Positions 37,417-46,288 of a stretch of 64,000 nt of DNA are shown here, one piece after another. Source of the DNA: Candidatus Saganbacteria bacterium (GTDB lineage Bacteria > Margulisbacteria > WOR-1 > XYC2-FULL-46-14 > WPAF01); NCBI GenBank assembly GCA_016223205.1, contig JACRPM010000002.1, positions 62,001 to 126,000 on the forward strand, written 5' to 3'. Positions within the stretch are counted from its first letter, which is position 1, and each line of letters starts with the position of its first letter. The notes beneath the pieces were generated by a model that was given only the letters and a program-made list of their open reading frames with translations, was not told where the DNA came from and did not search any database. The position numbers were made by a program, and so were the translations under genes.

Positions 37417-37827
37417 TGAAATGCCCAGCATGCAATAAAGACGACGATAAAGTATTGGACTCCCGGCCCACGGAAGACGGCCTCGCCATCCGCCGCCTCT
37501 TATGAAAGAGTGGAAGAGAAACCGCTTTTGGTCATCAAGCGCGACGGACGCCACGAAGAGTTCAACCGCGACAAAATTCTGGCGGGCATCGTGCGCTCCT
37601 GCGAGAAGCGCCCGGTAGAATTGGAAATCATCGAAGAGATCGTGGATCTGGTGGAAAAGAAAGTGCGCAAAGCTCCCAAAGAGATCCCCACTGTCGAGAT
37701 CGGGGAGTTCATCATGGAGCGCCTGCAGAATATCGACCAGATCGCCTATGTGAGATTCGCTTCGGTCTATCGTCAGTTCAAGGACGTGACCGATTTCGTG
37801 CAAGTAGTAAAGGAGGTTGTCCAATGA
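37416..37827 (+). pseudogene. nrdR: nrdR with internal deletion and frameshift
   Basis: NrdR represses ribonucleotide reductase genes through an N-terminal zinc ribbon and an ATP cone. Here 37416 opens [18 protein letters not shown] and TEDGLAIRR, then hits TGA at 37503. The family continues with RRRECLxCxRRFTTYERVEE; the sequence resumes at [17 protein letters not shown] in another frame (37498 on). About 13 codons with the second CxxC are missing and the frame is shifted. A GTG at 37510 could still give a 105-residue ATP-cone protein. It overlaps nrdD by 4 nt. It could be real decay or an assembly error. Confidence 0.85.
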
Positions 37828-39926
37828 AGCCTGTCATTGTTGAAGAAGAGATAAAACCCGCTCCCGATTCGACCGACCTGGCGTTGTTCGTCCGCACCTC
37901 GGGCGACAACATCGTGGGGTGGGACCGCGTCAAGATCGTGGACGCGCTGGTGCGCGAGACCGAGATCTCCCGCGACATCGCCGAGATCATCGGCCACGAG
38001 GTAGAGCGGCAGATCTCCGCTTTGCGCATCAACCACATCACCTCCCCGCTCATCCGCGAGTTGGTGGATGTTAAACTTCTCGAATACGGACTGGAGGATG
38101 CCCGCCGCAAGCACACCCGGCTGGGCTCTCCATTATATGATGTAAAGCAGATCATCCTCTCCCCCAACAAGGAGAACGCCAACGTGCCTCACGGTCCCGA
38201 GGCCACTAATCTAACGCTCGCCGAGAACATCAAGAAAGAGTTCGCGCTCTTGCAGGTCTTCTCCCAGGACATCGGCGACGCCCACATGCGGGGGGATCTC
38301 CACCTGCACGATTTGGGCTTCATCGACCGGCCTTATTGCTCCGGACAATCGGTCGAATACGTCAAGAAGTTCGGCCTCGATCTGCCCAATGCTTTGAGCA
38401 TCGCCAAGCCCGCCAAACACGCGGAAGTGCTCTTGGCGCAGATCGTCAAGTTCTCCGCCGCGCTCCAGGGGGTCTTTGCGGGGGCCATCGGCTGGGACGC
38501 CATCAATGTCTTCTTCGCGCCCTTTTTGGTCGGCATGTCGGATTCCGAGATCCACCAGCTGGCCCAGATGCTGATTTACGAGTACAGCCAGCAGGCGGTG
38601 GCCCGCGGCGGCCAGGCCATCTTTTCGGACGTCAACCTTTACTGGGAAATGCCCAAGCACTTTGAGAACGTCCCGGCGCTGGGGCCGGGCGGGGTCTACA
38701 CCGGCAAGACCTATGGGGAATACCAAAAGGAATCCCAGAAGTTCGTCTGGGAGCTTTTCAATGTCTACCGCGAAGGCGACGGCTCGGGCCGGCCCTTCTT
38801 CTTCCCCAAACCCCTGGTGCACATGACCGAGAAGTTCTTCAAGACCGAGGGCTGGGAAAAATTCTTAAACCACATCTCCGAGGTGGCCGCCGAGATGGGC
38901 AATACCTATTTTGTTTTCGACCGCGGCGACACCGCCAAGATCTCGGAATGCTGCAGATTATCCTTTAAACTCGAGCAATCGGACCTGGATGACGCCAAGG
39001 AGCCCTGGCGGATGAGATATTCGGCTCTCCAGAACGTTACGGTCAACCTGCCCCGCCTAGCTTTTCGGGCAAAAGGTTCCGACCAAAAGCTATTCGAGCT
39101 TATCGGCGAGATGCTGGACATGACCGCCCGGGCGCATCTGGAGAAAAAGCGTTTTATCGAAGAGATCCTGGCGCGCGGAAGCCAGGGTCCGCTTTCGCTC
39201 CTCGCCATGCAGAGGGACGGCCAGCCCTACTTGCGGATGTGGCGGGTGTCTTACCTGGTCGGCATCTTGGGGCTCAACGAGACGGTGCAGGCCCACCTGG
39301 GGCATGAGCTGCACGCCAACCGGGACGCCTTAAAGTTCGGCTTAAAGATCATCTCTTACATGAAGATAAAATGCGACGAGCTCACCAAAAAGCACGGCAT
39401 CCACTTTGTGCTGGAGCAGACCCCGGCCGAATCCACCGCCTACCGTTTTGCCAAGCTCGACCTGGGCCATTTCCCCGAGCAGGCCCAAAAGGTGATCAAG
39501 GGGCATCCTTTGACCGGAGAGGTCTACTACACCAACTCCACTTATTTCAATGTCTCCCACCCCATGAACCCCATCGACCGCACCGCGGAGGAGGGGCTCT
39601 TCCACCCGCTGATCGATGCCGGGGCGCTCACCCACGTGTGGCTGGGAGAGAGCAAGCCCCATCCGGAGAGCATCAGCAATTTCGTCATCAAGACCATGCG
39701 CCAGACGCAGAACAGCCAGATCGCCTTCTCCCCGGAGTTCACCGCCTGCAACGCCTGCGGCAAGATAGTGCGCGGCCTGCGGGAGACCTGCCCCCACTGC
39801 CAGTCCGACAATATCGAGGGCATCACCCGCATCACCGGCTATTTCTCGCGGATCACCGGCTGGAACAAAGGCAAGCGCGGGGAGCTCAAAGACCGGTATC
39901 GGACCGCGGAGTACTTTAATGCCTGA
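37824..39926 (+). CDS. nrdD: Anaerobic ribonucleoside-triphosphate reductase, first copy
   Basis: Class III reductase making deoxynucleotides with a glycyl radical. An N-terminal ATP cone (~residues 18-110, VGWDRVKIVDALVRET) precedes the barrel: HMRGDLHLHDLGFIDRPYCSGQS, ARGGQAIFSDVNLYWE, SECCRLSFKLE, LEQTPAESTAYRFAKLD and YYTNSTYFNVS. At the C-terminus two CxxC pairs (CNACGKIV, CPHCQSDN) bind zinc and RITGYFSR holds the radical glycine (Gly672). 700 residues. No activase (nrdG) is present in the operon. It overlaps the next nrdD by 8 nt. Confidence 0.96.
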   Translation: MKPVIVEEEIKPAPDSTDLALFVRTSGDNIVGWDRVKIVDALVRETEISRDIAEIIGHEVERQISALRINHITSPLIRELVDVKLLEYGLEDARRKHTRLGSPLYDVKQIILSPNKENANVPHGPEATNLTLAENIKKEFALLQVFSQDIGDAHMRGDLHLHDLGFIDRPYCSGQSVEYVKKFGLDLPNALSIAKPAKHAEVLLAQIVKFSAALQGVFAGAIGWDAINVFFAPFLVGMSDSEIHQLAQMLIYEYSQQAVARGGQAIFSDVNLYWEMPKHFENVPALGPGGVYTGKTYGEYQKESQKFVWELFNVYREGDGSGRPFFFPKPLVHMTEKFFKTEGWEKFLNHISEVAAEMGNTYFVFDRGDTAKISECCRLSFKLEQSDLDDAKEPWRMRYSALQNVTVNLPRLAFRAKGSDQKLFELIGEMLDMTARAHLEKKRFIEEILARGSQGPLSLLAMQRDGQPYLRMWRVSYLVGILGLNETVQAHLGHELHANRDALKFGLKIISYMKIKCDELTKKHGIHFVLEQTPAESTAYRFAKLDLGHFPEQAQKVIKGHPLTGEVYYTNSTYFNVSHPMNPIDRTAEEGLFHPLIDAGALTHVWLGESKPHPESISNFVIKTMRQTQNSQIAFSPEFTACNACGKIVRGLRETCPHCQSDNIEGITRITGYFSRITGWNKGKRGELKDRYRTAEYFNA

Positions 39927-41988
39927 AACCTTGACCAAAGAAGCCACCGACCTGGCGGTCTTTGTTAGGACCTCAAGCGACGACATCGTCGCCTGGGACC
40001 GCGGCAAGATCGTGGAAGCCCTGATCCGCGAGACCGGCATCAAGCCCGAGGTGGCCCTGATAATCGGGGTGGAGGTTGAAAAACAGATCAAGGGCCTGGC
40101 CATCGATACCATCACCGCGCCTTTGGTAAGAGAGCTAGTGGATGTGAAGCTTTTGGAATACGGGTTGGAAGAAGCCCGCCGGAAACATACCCGCCTGGGC
40201 TCCCCGGTCTTTGACGTCAAAAAGATCATCTTCCACAAGAACCGGGAGAACGCCAACACTCCGCATTCACCCGAGGCCACCAACCTGACCTTGGCGGAAA
40301 ATATCAAAAAAGAGTTCGCTTTGCTTTCGGTGTTCTCACCGGACGTCGCCGACGCCCACATGCGCGGTGATATCCACCTGCACGACCTGGGATTTGTGGA
40401 CCGGCCCTACTGCTCCGGCCAATCCATAGAATACGTCAAGAAATTCGGCCTCGACCTGCCGGATGCGCCGCACTCCGCCCGGCCGCCCGAGGATGCCGAA
40501 GACCTGATCTCCCAGATCATCCGCTTTTCGGTGGCCCTGCACGGGCATTTTGCCGGGGCCATCGGCTGGGACGCGGTCAACATGTTCATCGCCCCATTCA
40601 CCGAGGGTATGAGCCATGGGCATTTGAAGAAACTGGCCCGCCAGCTGATCTCGGAATTCGCCTCGGTCGCCATCTCGCGCGGCGGACAGGGCCTGTTCTC
40701 CGACCTCAATATTTATTACGAGATCCCCAAACACTTTGAGGAGACCCCGGCTTTGGGTCGCGGGGGATTACCGACCGGCAAAACTTATGGGGAATACAAA
40801 AAAGCCGCGCAGGATTTTGCCCGCGCCATGTTCGAGGTGTATGCCGAGGGCGACGGCGCGGGACGGCCCTACTTTTTTCCCAAACCCCTGGTGCATCTGA
40901 CGGATAAATTCTTCACCGAAGAAGGCCACGAGGATTTCTTGAACCTCATCTCGTTCGTTGCGGCGGACAAGGGCAATACCTATTTCGTTTTCGACCGCGG
41001 CGAGACCGCCAAGATCTCGGAATGCTGCCGCCTGGCCTTTAAGCTCGAGTATTCTGACCTGCAAGATGCCAAGGAACCCTGGCGGATGCGTTATTCCGCC
41101 ATCCAGAACATCACGCTCAACCTGCCGCGCGTGGCTTACCTGGCCGATCACAACGACCAGAACCTGTTCGCCATCCTCGAGCAGTGGCTGACCTTGGCCG
41201 CGCGGGCGCACAAGCAGAAGCGCGCCTTTATCGAATCCCTGCTAAAGGAGGGCGTGGACGGCCCGCTTTCCCTGCTTTCCCAAAAACACGACGACGAGCC
41301 CTATTTGCGTCTGCGCCGGGTGACCCACCTGGTCGGCATATTGGGATTGAACGAGCTGGTGCGCTACCATTTGGGGGCGGAACTCCACGAAAGTCCCGAG
41401 GCCTTAAAGCTCGGCCTTAAGGTGGTCAGTTTCATGAAGATCAAATGCGAGGAGCTTTCGGAAAAATTCGATCTCAAGTTCGTGCTTGAGCAGACCCCGG
41501 CGGAATCGACCGCCTACCGCTTTGCCCGGCTGGACCTTAAGGATTTTACCGAACCCGCCCGCTCGGTGGTGCAAGGCGACCTTAAGACCGGCAATGTCTA
41601 CTATACCAACTCCACCTATTTCAATGTCTCCCACCCGTCCAATCCAATCGACAGGGTGAAGCTCGAGGGTCTCTTTCATCCTTTGATCGACGCCGGGGCG
41701 CTCACCCACGTCTGGCTGGGAGAGAGCCGGCCCGAGGCCTCCAGCATCAGCAATTTCGTAAAGAAGACCTTCCGGGAGACCCAGAGCGCGCAGATCGCTT
41801 TTTCCCCGGAGTTCACCTCGTGCGGGGACTGCGGCAAGACCTCCCGCGGGCTTAAGGACCGCTGCCCTTATTGCAGCTCCGAAAACATCGAAGGCATCAC
41901 CCGCATCACCGGGTATTTTTCCCGGGTCCCGGGATGGAACAAGGGAAAATTGGGAGAGCTTAAGGACCGTTTCAAAGGAGGGATATGA
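39919..41988 (+). CDS. nrdD: Anaerobic ribonucleoside-triphosphate reductase, second copy
   Basis: A 689-residue paralogue of the preceding gene, similar along its whole length, including the ATP cone, HMRGDIHLHDLGFVDRPYC, SECCRLAFKLE, LEQTPAESTAYRFARLD, the zinc pairs CGDCGKTS and CPYCSSEN, and RITGYFSR with the radical glycine (Gly665). All key segments are present in both copies, so neither looks dead. Differences concentrate in the first 20 residues and surface loops. It overlaps the redoxin gene by 4 nt. Confidence 0.95.
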   Translation: MPETLTKEATDLAVFVRTSSDDIVAWDRGKIVEALIRETGIKPEVALIIGVEVEKQIKGLAIDTITAPLVRELVDVKLLEYGLEEARRKHTRLGSPVFDVKKIIFHKNRENANTPHSPEATNLTLAENIKKEFALLSVFSPDVADAHMRGDIHLHDLGFVDRPYCSGQSIEYVKKFGLDLPDAPHSARPPEDAEDLISQIIRFSVALHGHFAGAIGWDAVNMFIAPFTEGMSHGHLKKLARQLISEFASVAISRGGQGLFSDLNIYYEIPKHFEETPALGRGGLPTGKTYGEYKKAAQDFARAMFEVYAEGDGAGRPYFFPKPLVHLTDKFFTEEGHEDFLNLISFVAADKGNTYFVFDRGETAKISECCRLAFKLEYSDLQDAKEPWRMRYSAIQNITLNLPRVAYLADHNDQNLFAILEQWLTLAARAHKQKRAFIESLLKEGVDGPLSLLSQKHDDEPYLRLRRVTHLVGILGLNELVRYHLGAELHESPEALKLGLKVVSFMKIKCEELSEKFDLKFVLEQTPAESTAYRFARLDLKDFTEPARSVVQGDLKTGNVYYTNSTYFNVSHPSNPIDRVKLEGLFHPLIDAGALTHVWLGESRPEASSISNFVKKTFRETQSAQIAFSPEFTSCGDCGKTSRGLKDRCPYCSSENIEGITRITGYFSRVPGWNKGKLGELKDRFKGGI

Positions 41989-42257
41989 TGGAAGTTAAAG
42001 TTTTCGGCAAGCCGGGCTGCGAATACTGCAAGACCACGGTTAAGAAATTTGAGACCTTTTTTGATCGCTGGAATATTGAGCGCTCCAAAGTCGCCTTAAG
42101 TTTTTTTGACATGGAGCAGATGGAGGGGCTGGCGGAAGGAGCTTTTTACTCGGTGACCAAGATCCCGGCCACGGTGATCGAAAAAGACGGGGAAATACTC
42201 AAGCGCTGGGACGGCTCGGTGCCGCTGTCCGAAGAATTCAAGCAGTACTTCATTTAA
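41985..42257 (+). CDS. Glutaredoxin/NrdH-like redoxin
   Basis: 90 residues of thioredoxin fold: strand EVKVFGKPGCEYCKTTVKKF with the CEYC active site (Cys12, Cys15), cis-Pro in VTKIPATVIEKDGE. Its place directly after the nrdD pair suggests it is the electron donor, as in the NrdD types that use thioredoxin or redoxin rather than formate. Two ATGs are adjacent (41985 and 41988). Its end overlaps the convergent glycosidase gene by 8 nt. Confidence 0.85.
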   Translation: MMEVKVFGKPGCEYCKTTVKKFETFFDRWNIERSKVALSFFDMEQMEGLAEGAFYSVTKIPATVIEKDGEILKRWDGSVPLSEEFKQYFI

Positions 42258-43725
42258 AGAGGATCGCGTTCCCCACCATTCTCGGCTTGCCGTCGGTGGG
42301 GCGGTTAAGCACCACTCCTCTCACCACCAGGGTGCTGGATCCGCCGCCGTCCAGATTAAGCGCATCACGGGCTCCCAGCGACTGCATAAAGTAAGCCAGC
42401 TCGGTTAAGGTCATGCCCAAACTGTAACCCTCCCCTCTTTTTAATTTTCGGCGCGGCTTGCCGTCCACCGTCACAAAGAGCAGTTGTCCATCCTCCAATA
42501 TCCCCACCGCGGTGCGCGCCGCCCGGCCCCGGGCTATGTCCCGGCGGAATTTTTCCTCATACTTGGTAATGTAGATCATCCCCGATTTTAAAAGCCGCGG
42601 CCCGCCCCCTACCAGGTGCTTGAGGGAGCCGTTAACCGAACTGGAATACGGCAGAACCTCGATCGAGACCTCGACCGGGTCGCCCCGATTGACGGTGGTC
42701 AAAAGGTTCTCGGCGTAAAGCGCCCCGGCCGATAGTACCAGCCCGTTCTCTGGAATGCGAGAATTGCCGATCCTAGCTTCAACCACCTTGCCATTGAGCG
42801 CCGTCAGCTCGTAGCCGTTGCCGGGGGTCTCCGTGAGCTCCCCGTAATATTTGGTATATACGATGAGATCTCCTCCATTGGCGCGCGGTTCATTGATCCC
42901 GGTGATGTCATAACGGCTGCCGCCAATTATGGCATAAGCGTTGAGCGCGATATTATCGATAAAAGCCCGATTATCGTCGGTTAAGATGAGCGCGGTGCGG
43001 TCGGAGATGGGATAAGAGACCAGTTCCTTATCGATCATCAAAACCCCCAGCGGTCGGCCGGAATAAGAAAAATAAGTGCCGTTCACGGCCGCTAGGGCCT
43101 GTCCTTGAGAAGCGATGTTGCTGACCCTATCGCTAAAGAAATGGGGAACTCTTTTCTTTGCCCAGGGATTGAGGAACTCGCCCATCGACTCTAACAGCGT
43201 GGGTGAAGCGCTGGCCAGGCGGGGAAAAATATCCACCTTTTTAGGGTCGACCTTCAGGATCTCCGCCACCATGTAGCCAGCTTCCACTCCCTTGACCACC
43301 CCAAAATATTCCAACCCCTCGGCCAGTTTGCTGCCCTGCTCGATCTTGGTAAAAGCCCGGCCGAAATCCACCACCAGCCGGCTGGGATCGGACAGGGGGA
43401 ACACCTCATAATTTACCGGGTATTCGATAGGGATGTTGATATAGAGGTTGCCCTGCCCCTTGGCAACCCTCACCTCCCTCACCACCCAATCGGCCACCGA
43501 GGTTGTGCCCACCGTATCCGGCGCGGCTTCGCAGGATAAAAGGGCGATAGTGAGCCCGCTTTCCGCCTGGGTCACTCCGTAGTAACTTTCTCCCTCCACG
43601 TCGAAAACTATCCTGATCTTTTGGGGATAGGAATTAACCCGGATGTTAGTCAAGACCGCGGCCTGGGCTACGCCAAACCATAAGGAACCTGCGACTAAAG
43701 TCGCGGTTAAAATTTTCTTCGTCAC
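42250..43725 (-). CDS. Exported phosphodiester glycosidase (NAGPA family) with N-terminal AMIN-like part
   Basis: 491 residues. A signal peptide (1-22, ending A-Q-A) is followed by a beta-rich AMIN-like region (~25-125), then a NAGPA-type domain: AAVNGTYFSYSGRPLGVLM, HLVGGGPRLLKSG, RAARTAVGILEDGQLLFVTVDG and ALNLDGGGSSTLVV. Such proteins cleave sugar phosphodiesters at the cell surface or act near peptidoglycan. Part of the signal peptide (L-T-A-T-L-V-A-G) is encoded by the GCGACTAAAGTCGC palindrome that recurs in this window. A 38-nt gap divides it from the divergent transporter. Confidence 0.88.
   Translation of the reverse strand: MTKKILTATLVAGSLWFGVAQAAVLTNIRVNSYPQKIRIVFDVEGESYYGVTQAESGLTIALLSCEAAPDTVGTTSVADWVVREVRVAKGQGNLYINIPIEYPVNYEVFPLSDPSRLVVDFGRAFTKIEQGSKLAEGLEYFGVVKGVEAGYMVAEILKVDPKKVDIFPRLASASPTLLESMGEFLNPWAKKRVPHFFSDRVSNIASQGQALAAVNGTYFSYSGRPLGVLMIDKELVSYPISDRTALILTDDNRAFIDNIALNAYAIIGGSRYDITGINEPRANGGDLIVYTKYYGELTETPGNGYELTALNGKVVEARIGNSRIPENGLVLSAGALYAENLLTTVNRGDPVEVSIEVLPYSSSVNGSLKHLVGGGPRLLKSGMIYITKYEEKFRRDIARGRAARTAVGILEDGQLLFVTVDGKPRRKLKRGEGYSLGMTLTELAYFMQSLGARDALNLDGGGSSTLVVRGVVLNRPTDGKPRMVGNAILFK
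43684..43708. repeat. Short palindromic repeat inside a signal-peptide region
   Basis: GGAACCTGCGACTAAAGTCGCGGTT-type hairpin (core GCGACTAAAGTCGC) lying within codons 6-13 of the glycosidase gene. It matches the left hairpin of the 139-bp repeat apart from one base in the loop, and the copy at 51711-51733. Confidence 0.8.
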
Positions 43726-43750
43726 GAATTAATTATAACATAACCTGTGT

Positions 43751-43756
43751 TATAAT
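43751..43756 (+). promoter_or_regulatory. -10 box for a leaderless transporter transcript
   Basis: TATAAT 7 nt before the ATG at 43764, with no Shine-Dalgarno. Confidence 0.65.
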
Positions 43757-43763
43757 CTCCCCG

Positions 43764-45305
43764 ATGGCAGAGCAAAAACCCAGGGAAAAATGGGGTACCC
43801 GGATCGGGATCATCATGGCGGTGGCGGGATCGGCGGTGGGGCTGGGCAATTTCCTGCGTTTCCCGGTGCAGGCCACCCAGAACGGCGGCGGGGCCTTTAT
43901 GATCCCCTATTTCATCTCCTTCCTGCTTTTAGGGATCCCCTTGATGTGGATCGAATGGGCCATCGGCCGCTACGGGGGGCTCTTCGGCCACGGCACCGCG
44001 CCTTTCATCTTCGACAAGCTCTGGAAAAACCGCGCTCTTAAATACCTGGGAGTGATCGGCATCTTCGGCCCGCTGGTCATTTTCATTTATTATATATATA
44101 TCGAATCCTGGCTTTTGGGATACGCTTTCTTCTCCGTCACCGGTAAACTTCTGGCTTTTACCACGCCGCAAGCCATGAAGGGATTTTTGCTCGCTTATCA
44201 AGGCCTGGGCCCGGGCAGCAATTTGTGGACCGCGTATCTTTTCTTCCTGATCACATTCGCCGTTAATTCCTGGATCCTTTATCGCGGCATCAAGGGCGGG
44301 ATAGAATGGCTGTGCAAATGGGCGATGCCGCTGCTTTTTGGGTTTGCCCTGATCATTGCGGCGCGGGTTCTAAGCTTGGGCGCGCCCAATCCCCTAGTGC
44401 CCGACTGGAACATCATAAACGGCCTGGGCTTTCTCTGGAACCCGGATTTTTCGGTTTTGACCAACTCCAAGGTCTGGCTGGCCGCGGCGGGGCAGATATT
44501 CTTCACGCTTTCGGTGGGCATCGGCTGTATCCTGACTTACGCCAGCTATCTCTCCCACGGCGATGATGTGGTGCTTTCCGGACTCTCTGCCGGCGCCACC
44601 AACGAGTTTGCCGAAGTTATTTTGGGTGGATCGATCGTCATCCCGGCGGCTTTCGCCTTTTTGGGTCCCATCGGAGCGGCGGAGGCGGCGCAAAGCGGGG
44701 CCTTCAACCTGGGTTTTGTCACCATGCCTTTGATCTTCGGGAGGATCCCGCTCGGGGAATTATTCGCCCTGCTCTGGTTCGCCCTGCTCTTTTTGGCGGG
44801 CATCACTTCGTCGGTATCGCTGGCGGAACCGGCGGTGGCTTTTGTGCGCGACGAGTTCAAATTAGACCGGAAAAAAGCGGTCGTTTTATTTTCGATCGCG
44901 GCCTTTCTCCTTTGCCAGCCCGCCATCTTTTTCCTGGGGCACGGCGTGGTGGATGAACTGGATTTCTGGGGAGGCACATTTGCCCTGGTGCTTTTTGCCA
45001 CTATCGAGACCATACTTTTTGTCTGGATATTCGGCATGGACAAGGCCTGGGAAGAGATGCACCGCGGGGCGGAACTCAACATTCCCCGCTTTTACCGCTT
45101 TATCATGAAATATATCACCCCGGCTTTCCTGCTTTTCATTTTGGGGTTCTGGTTCATCCAGCAGGGCTGGCCGACCTTGTTGATGAAAAGCGTGGCGGCT
45201 GAAAACCTGCCTTATATCCTGGCAACCCGCGTCGGCCTTATTTTGCTTTTTGTGGCGATCGCCATTTTAGTTAGGATCGCGTATTACCGGAGGAAGCCCG
45301 AATGA
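43764..45305 (+). CDS. SNF-family Na+-dependent transporter
   Basis: 513 residues and about 12 transmembrane helices of the neurotransmitter:sodium symporter family. The hallmark helix 1 is present (IMAVAGSAVGLGNFLRFPVQ, 15-34, with the unwound GNxxRFP sodium/substrate site), then GGGAFMIPYF. The substrate is probably an amino acid. The TGA overlaps the ATG of a 35-residue membrane peptide resembling MetS, which points to a MetP-like methionine/alanine importer. Confidence 0.92.
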   Translation: MAEQKPREKWGTRIGIIMAVAGSAVGLGNFLRFPVQATQNGGGAFMIPYFISFLLLGIPLMWIEWAIGRYGGLFGHGTAPFIFDKLWKNRALKYLGVIGIFGPLVIFIYYIYIESWLLGYAFFSVTGKLLAFTTPQAMKGFLLAYQGLGPGSNLWTAYLFFLITFAVNSWILYRGIKGGIEWLCKWAMPLLFGFALIIAARVLSLGAPNPLVPDWNIINGLGFLWNPDFSVLTNSKVWLAAAGQIFFTLSVGIGCILTYASYLSHGDDVVLSGLSAGATNEFAEVILGGSIVIPAAFAFLGPIGAAEAAQSGAFNLGFVTMPLIFGRIPLGELFALLWFALLFLAGITSSVSLAEPAVAFVRDEFKLDRKKAVVLFSIAAFLLCQPAIFFLGHGVVDELDFWGGTFALVLFATIETILFVWIFGMDKAWEEMHRGAELNIPRFYRFIMKYITPAFLLFILGFWFIQQGWPTLLMKSVAAENLPYILATRVGLILLFVAIAILVRIAYYRRKPE

Positions 45306-45409
45306 ACGTCTGGGGCTGGATATTTATGCTCTTTTCCTGGGGATTGATCCTAACCTTGACCGCTTATTGCTTCTACCGCGTCCTCATCGAGCCCGAAGCA
45401 GAGTTATAA
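45302..45409 (+). CDS. MetS-like small subunit of the transporter (35 aa)
   Basis: A 35-residue frame starting in the transporter's stop codon (ATGA). It has one hydrophobic helix (residues ~3-25, W-G-W-I-F-M-L-F-S-W) followed by Y-R-V-L-I-E-P-E. Small single-helix partners of this type (methionine/alanine importer small subunit, MetS) accompany SNF transporters and are needed for transport in Corynebacterium. The last 26 nt overlap the convergent ispH gene. Confidence 0.75.
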   Translation: MNVWGWIFMLFSWGLILTLTAYCFYRVLIEPEAEL

Positions 45410-46229
45410 CCTCCTCGATCACCCACTCCGGGGTGGAAGCCCCGGCGGTTATGCCGACTTTCTTTTTTCCTTTTAACCAACCTTGGTCCAATTCCTTGAC
45501 CGTCTGGATCTGATGGGTCTCGGTGCCGGTTTGATCGCAGAGCTCGGCCAAACGCTTGGTATTGGCGCTTAATTTGTCGCCGATCACCAGCATCAGGTCG
45601 ACTTTTTTCGCCAGGTCCACGGCCGCTTTCTGCCGTTTGCTGGTGGCCCCGCAGATAGTGTTAAAAACTTTGAGGTCTTTGGTCTTCTTTTTAAGCTCAT
45701 CGGTCAGACGTTTAAAATGTTCTTCCGCCTGGGTGGTCTGCGCGAGTATCCCCACTTTTTCTGATGGTGGAAAAGAAAGCTTTTGCAGGTCGGCTAAATT
45801 TTCGACCACTTGCCCCTTCCCACCACTCCACCCCACCAGGGCCTTTACTTCCGGATGCCCCTTGTCCCCCACGATCACAACCACCCGTCCTTCATCCGCC
45901 AATTCCTTGGCGATCTTCTGGGCTTTTTTTACCCAGGGACAGGAGGTGTCCACGACCGCCAGCCCGCGAGTGCGGGCTTCTTCGTAGACCTGCGGGGCAA
46001 CCCCGTGCGCCGAGATCAAGAGGGTCCCCTGCGCGCCGGAAGGGATCTCTGAAATCTCCTTTACCACCTTAACCCCGGAATTTTTAAACTTCTCCACCAC
46101 CTGGGCATTGTGCACCAGATTGCCCAGCATAAAGACCGGCCGTCCCTCGCGGGTCTGCTCTAAAGCAATTCGGTAAGCGCGCTCCACCCCTTCGCAAAAG
46201 CCCGAGTGTTCGGCAATCAGGATATCCAT
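45384..46229 (-). CDS. ispH: 4-hydroxy-3-methylbut-2-enyl diphosphate reductase
   Basis: Last step of the MEP isoprenoid pathway, an Fe-S enzyme. Cluster cysteines are in HSGFCEGV (Cys12), DTSCPWVKK and NTICGATSKRQ, with GHPEVKALVGW for substrate. The frame allows ATG at 46238 or 46229. I choose 46229 (281 aa) because TATAAT (46242-46237 on the minus strand) ends 7 nt before it and covers the earlier codon. Divergent from the kinase at 46289. Confidence 0.94.
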   Translation of the reverse strand: MDILIAEHSGFCEGVERAYRIALEQTREGRPVFMLGNLVHNAQVVEKFKNSGVKVVKEISEIPSGAQGTLLISAHGVAPQVYEEARTRGLAVVDTSCPWVKKAQKIAKELADEGRVVVIVGDKGHPEVKALVGWSGGKGQVVENLADLQKLSFPPSEKVGILAQTTQAEEHFKRLTDELKKKTKDLKVFNTICGATSKRQKAAVDLAKKVDLMLVIGDKLSANTKRLAELCDQTGTETHQIQTVKELDQGWLKGKKKVGITAGASTPEWVIEEVITLLRAR

Positions 46230-46236
46230 ATAGGGC

Positions 46237-46242
46237 ATTATA
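46237..46242 (-). promoter_or_regulatory. -10 box for a leaderless ispH transcript
   Basis: Minus-strand TATAAT, 7 nt before the ATG at 46229; overlaps the alternative ATG at 46238. Confidence 0.6.
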
Positions 46243-46288
46243 GATAAAAAGTGAAATTATTGCCAGAATTTGACGACAATCAATTGGT

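Noticed and set aside
37498..37512. Programmed frameshift rescuing nrdR
   Set aside because: A shift alone cannot restore the missing ~13 codons with the second zinc CxxC, so a deletion is required in any case.
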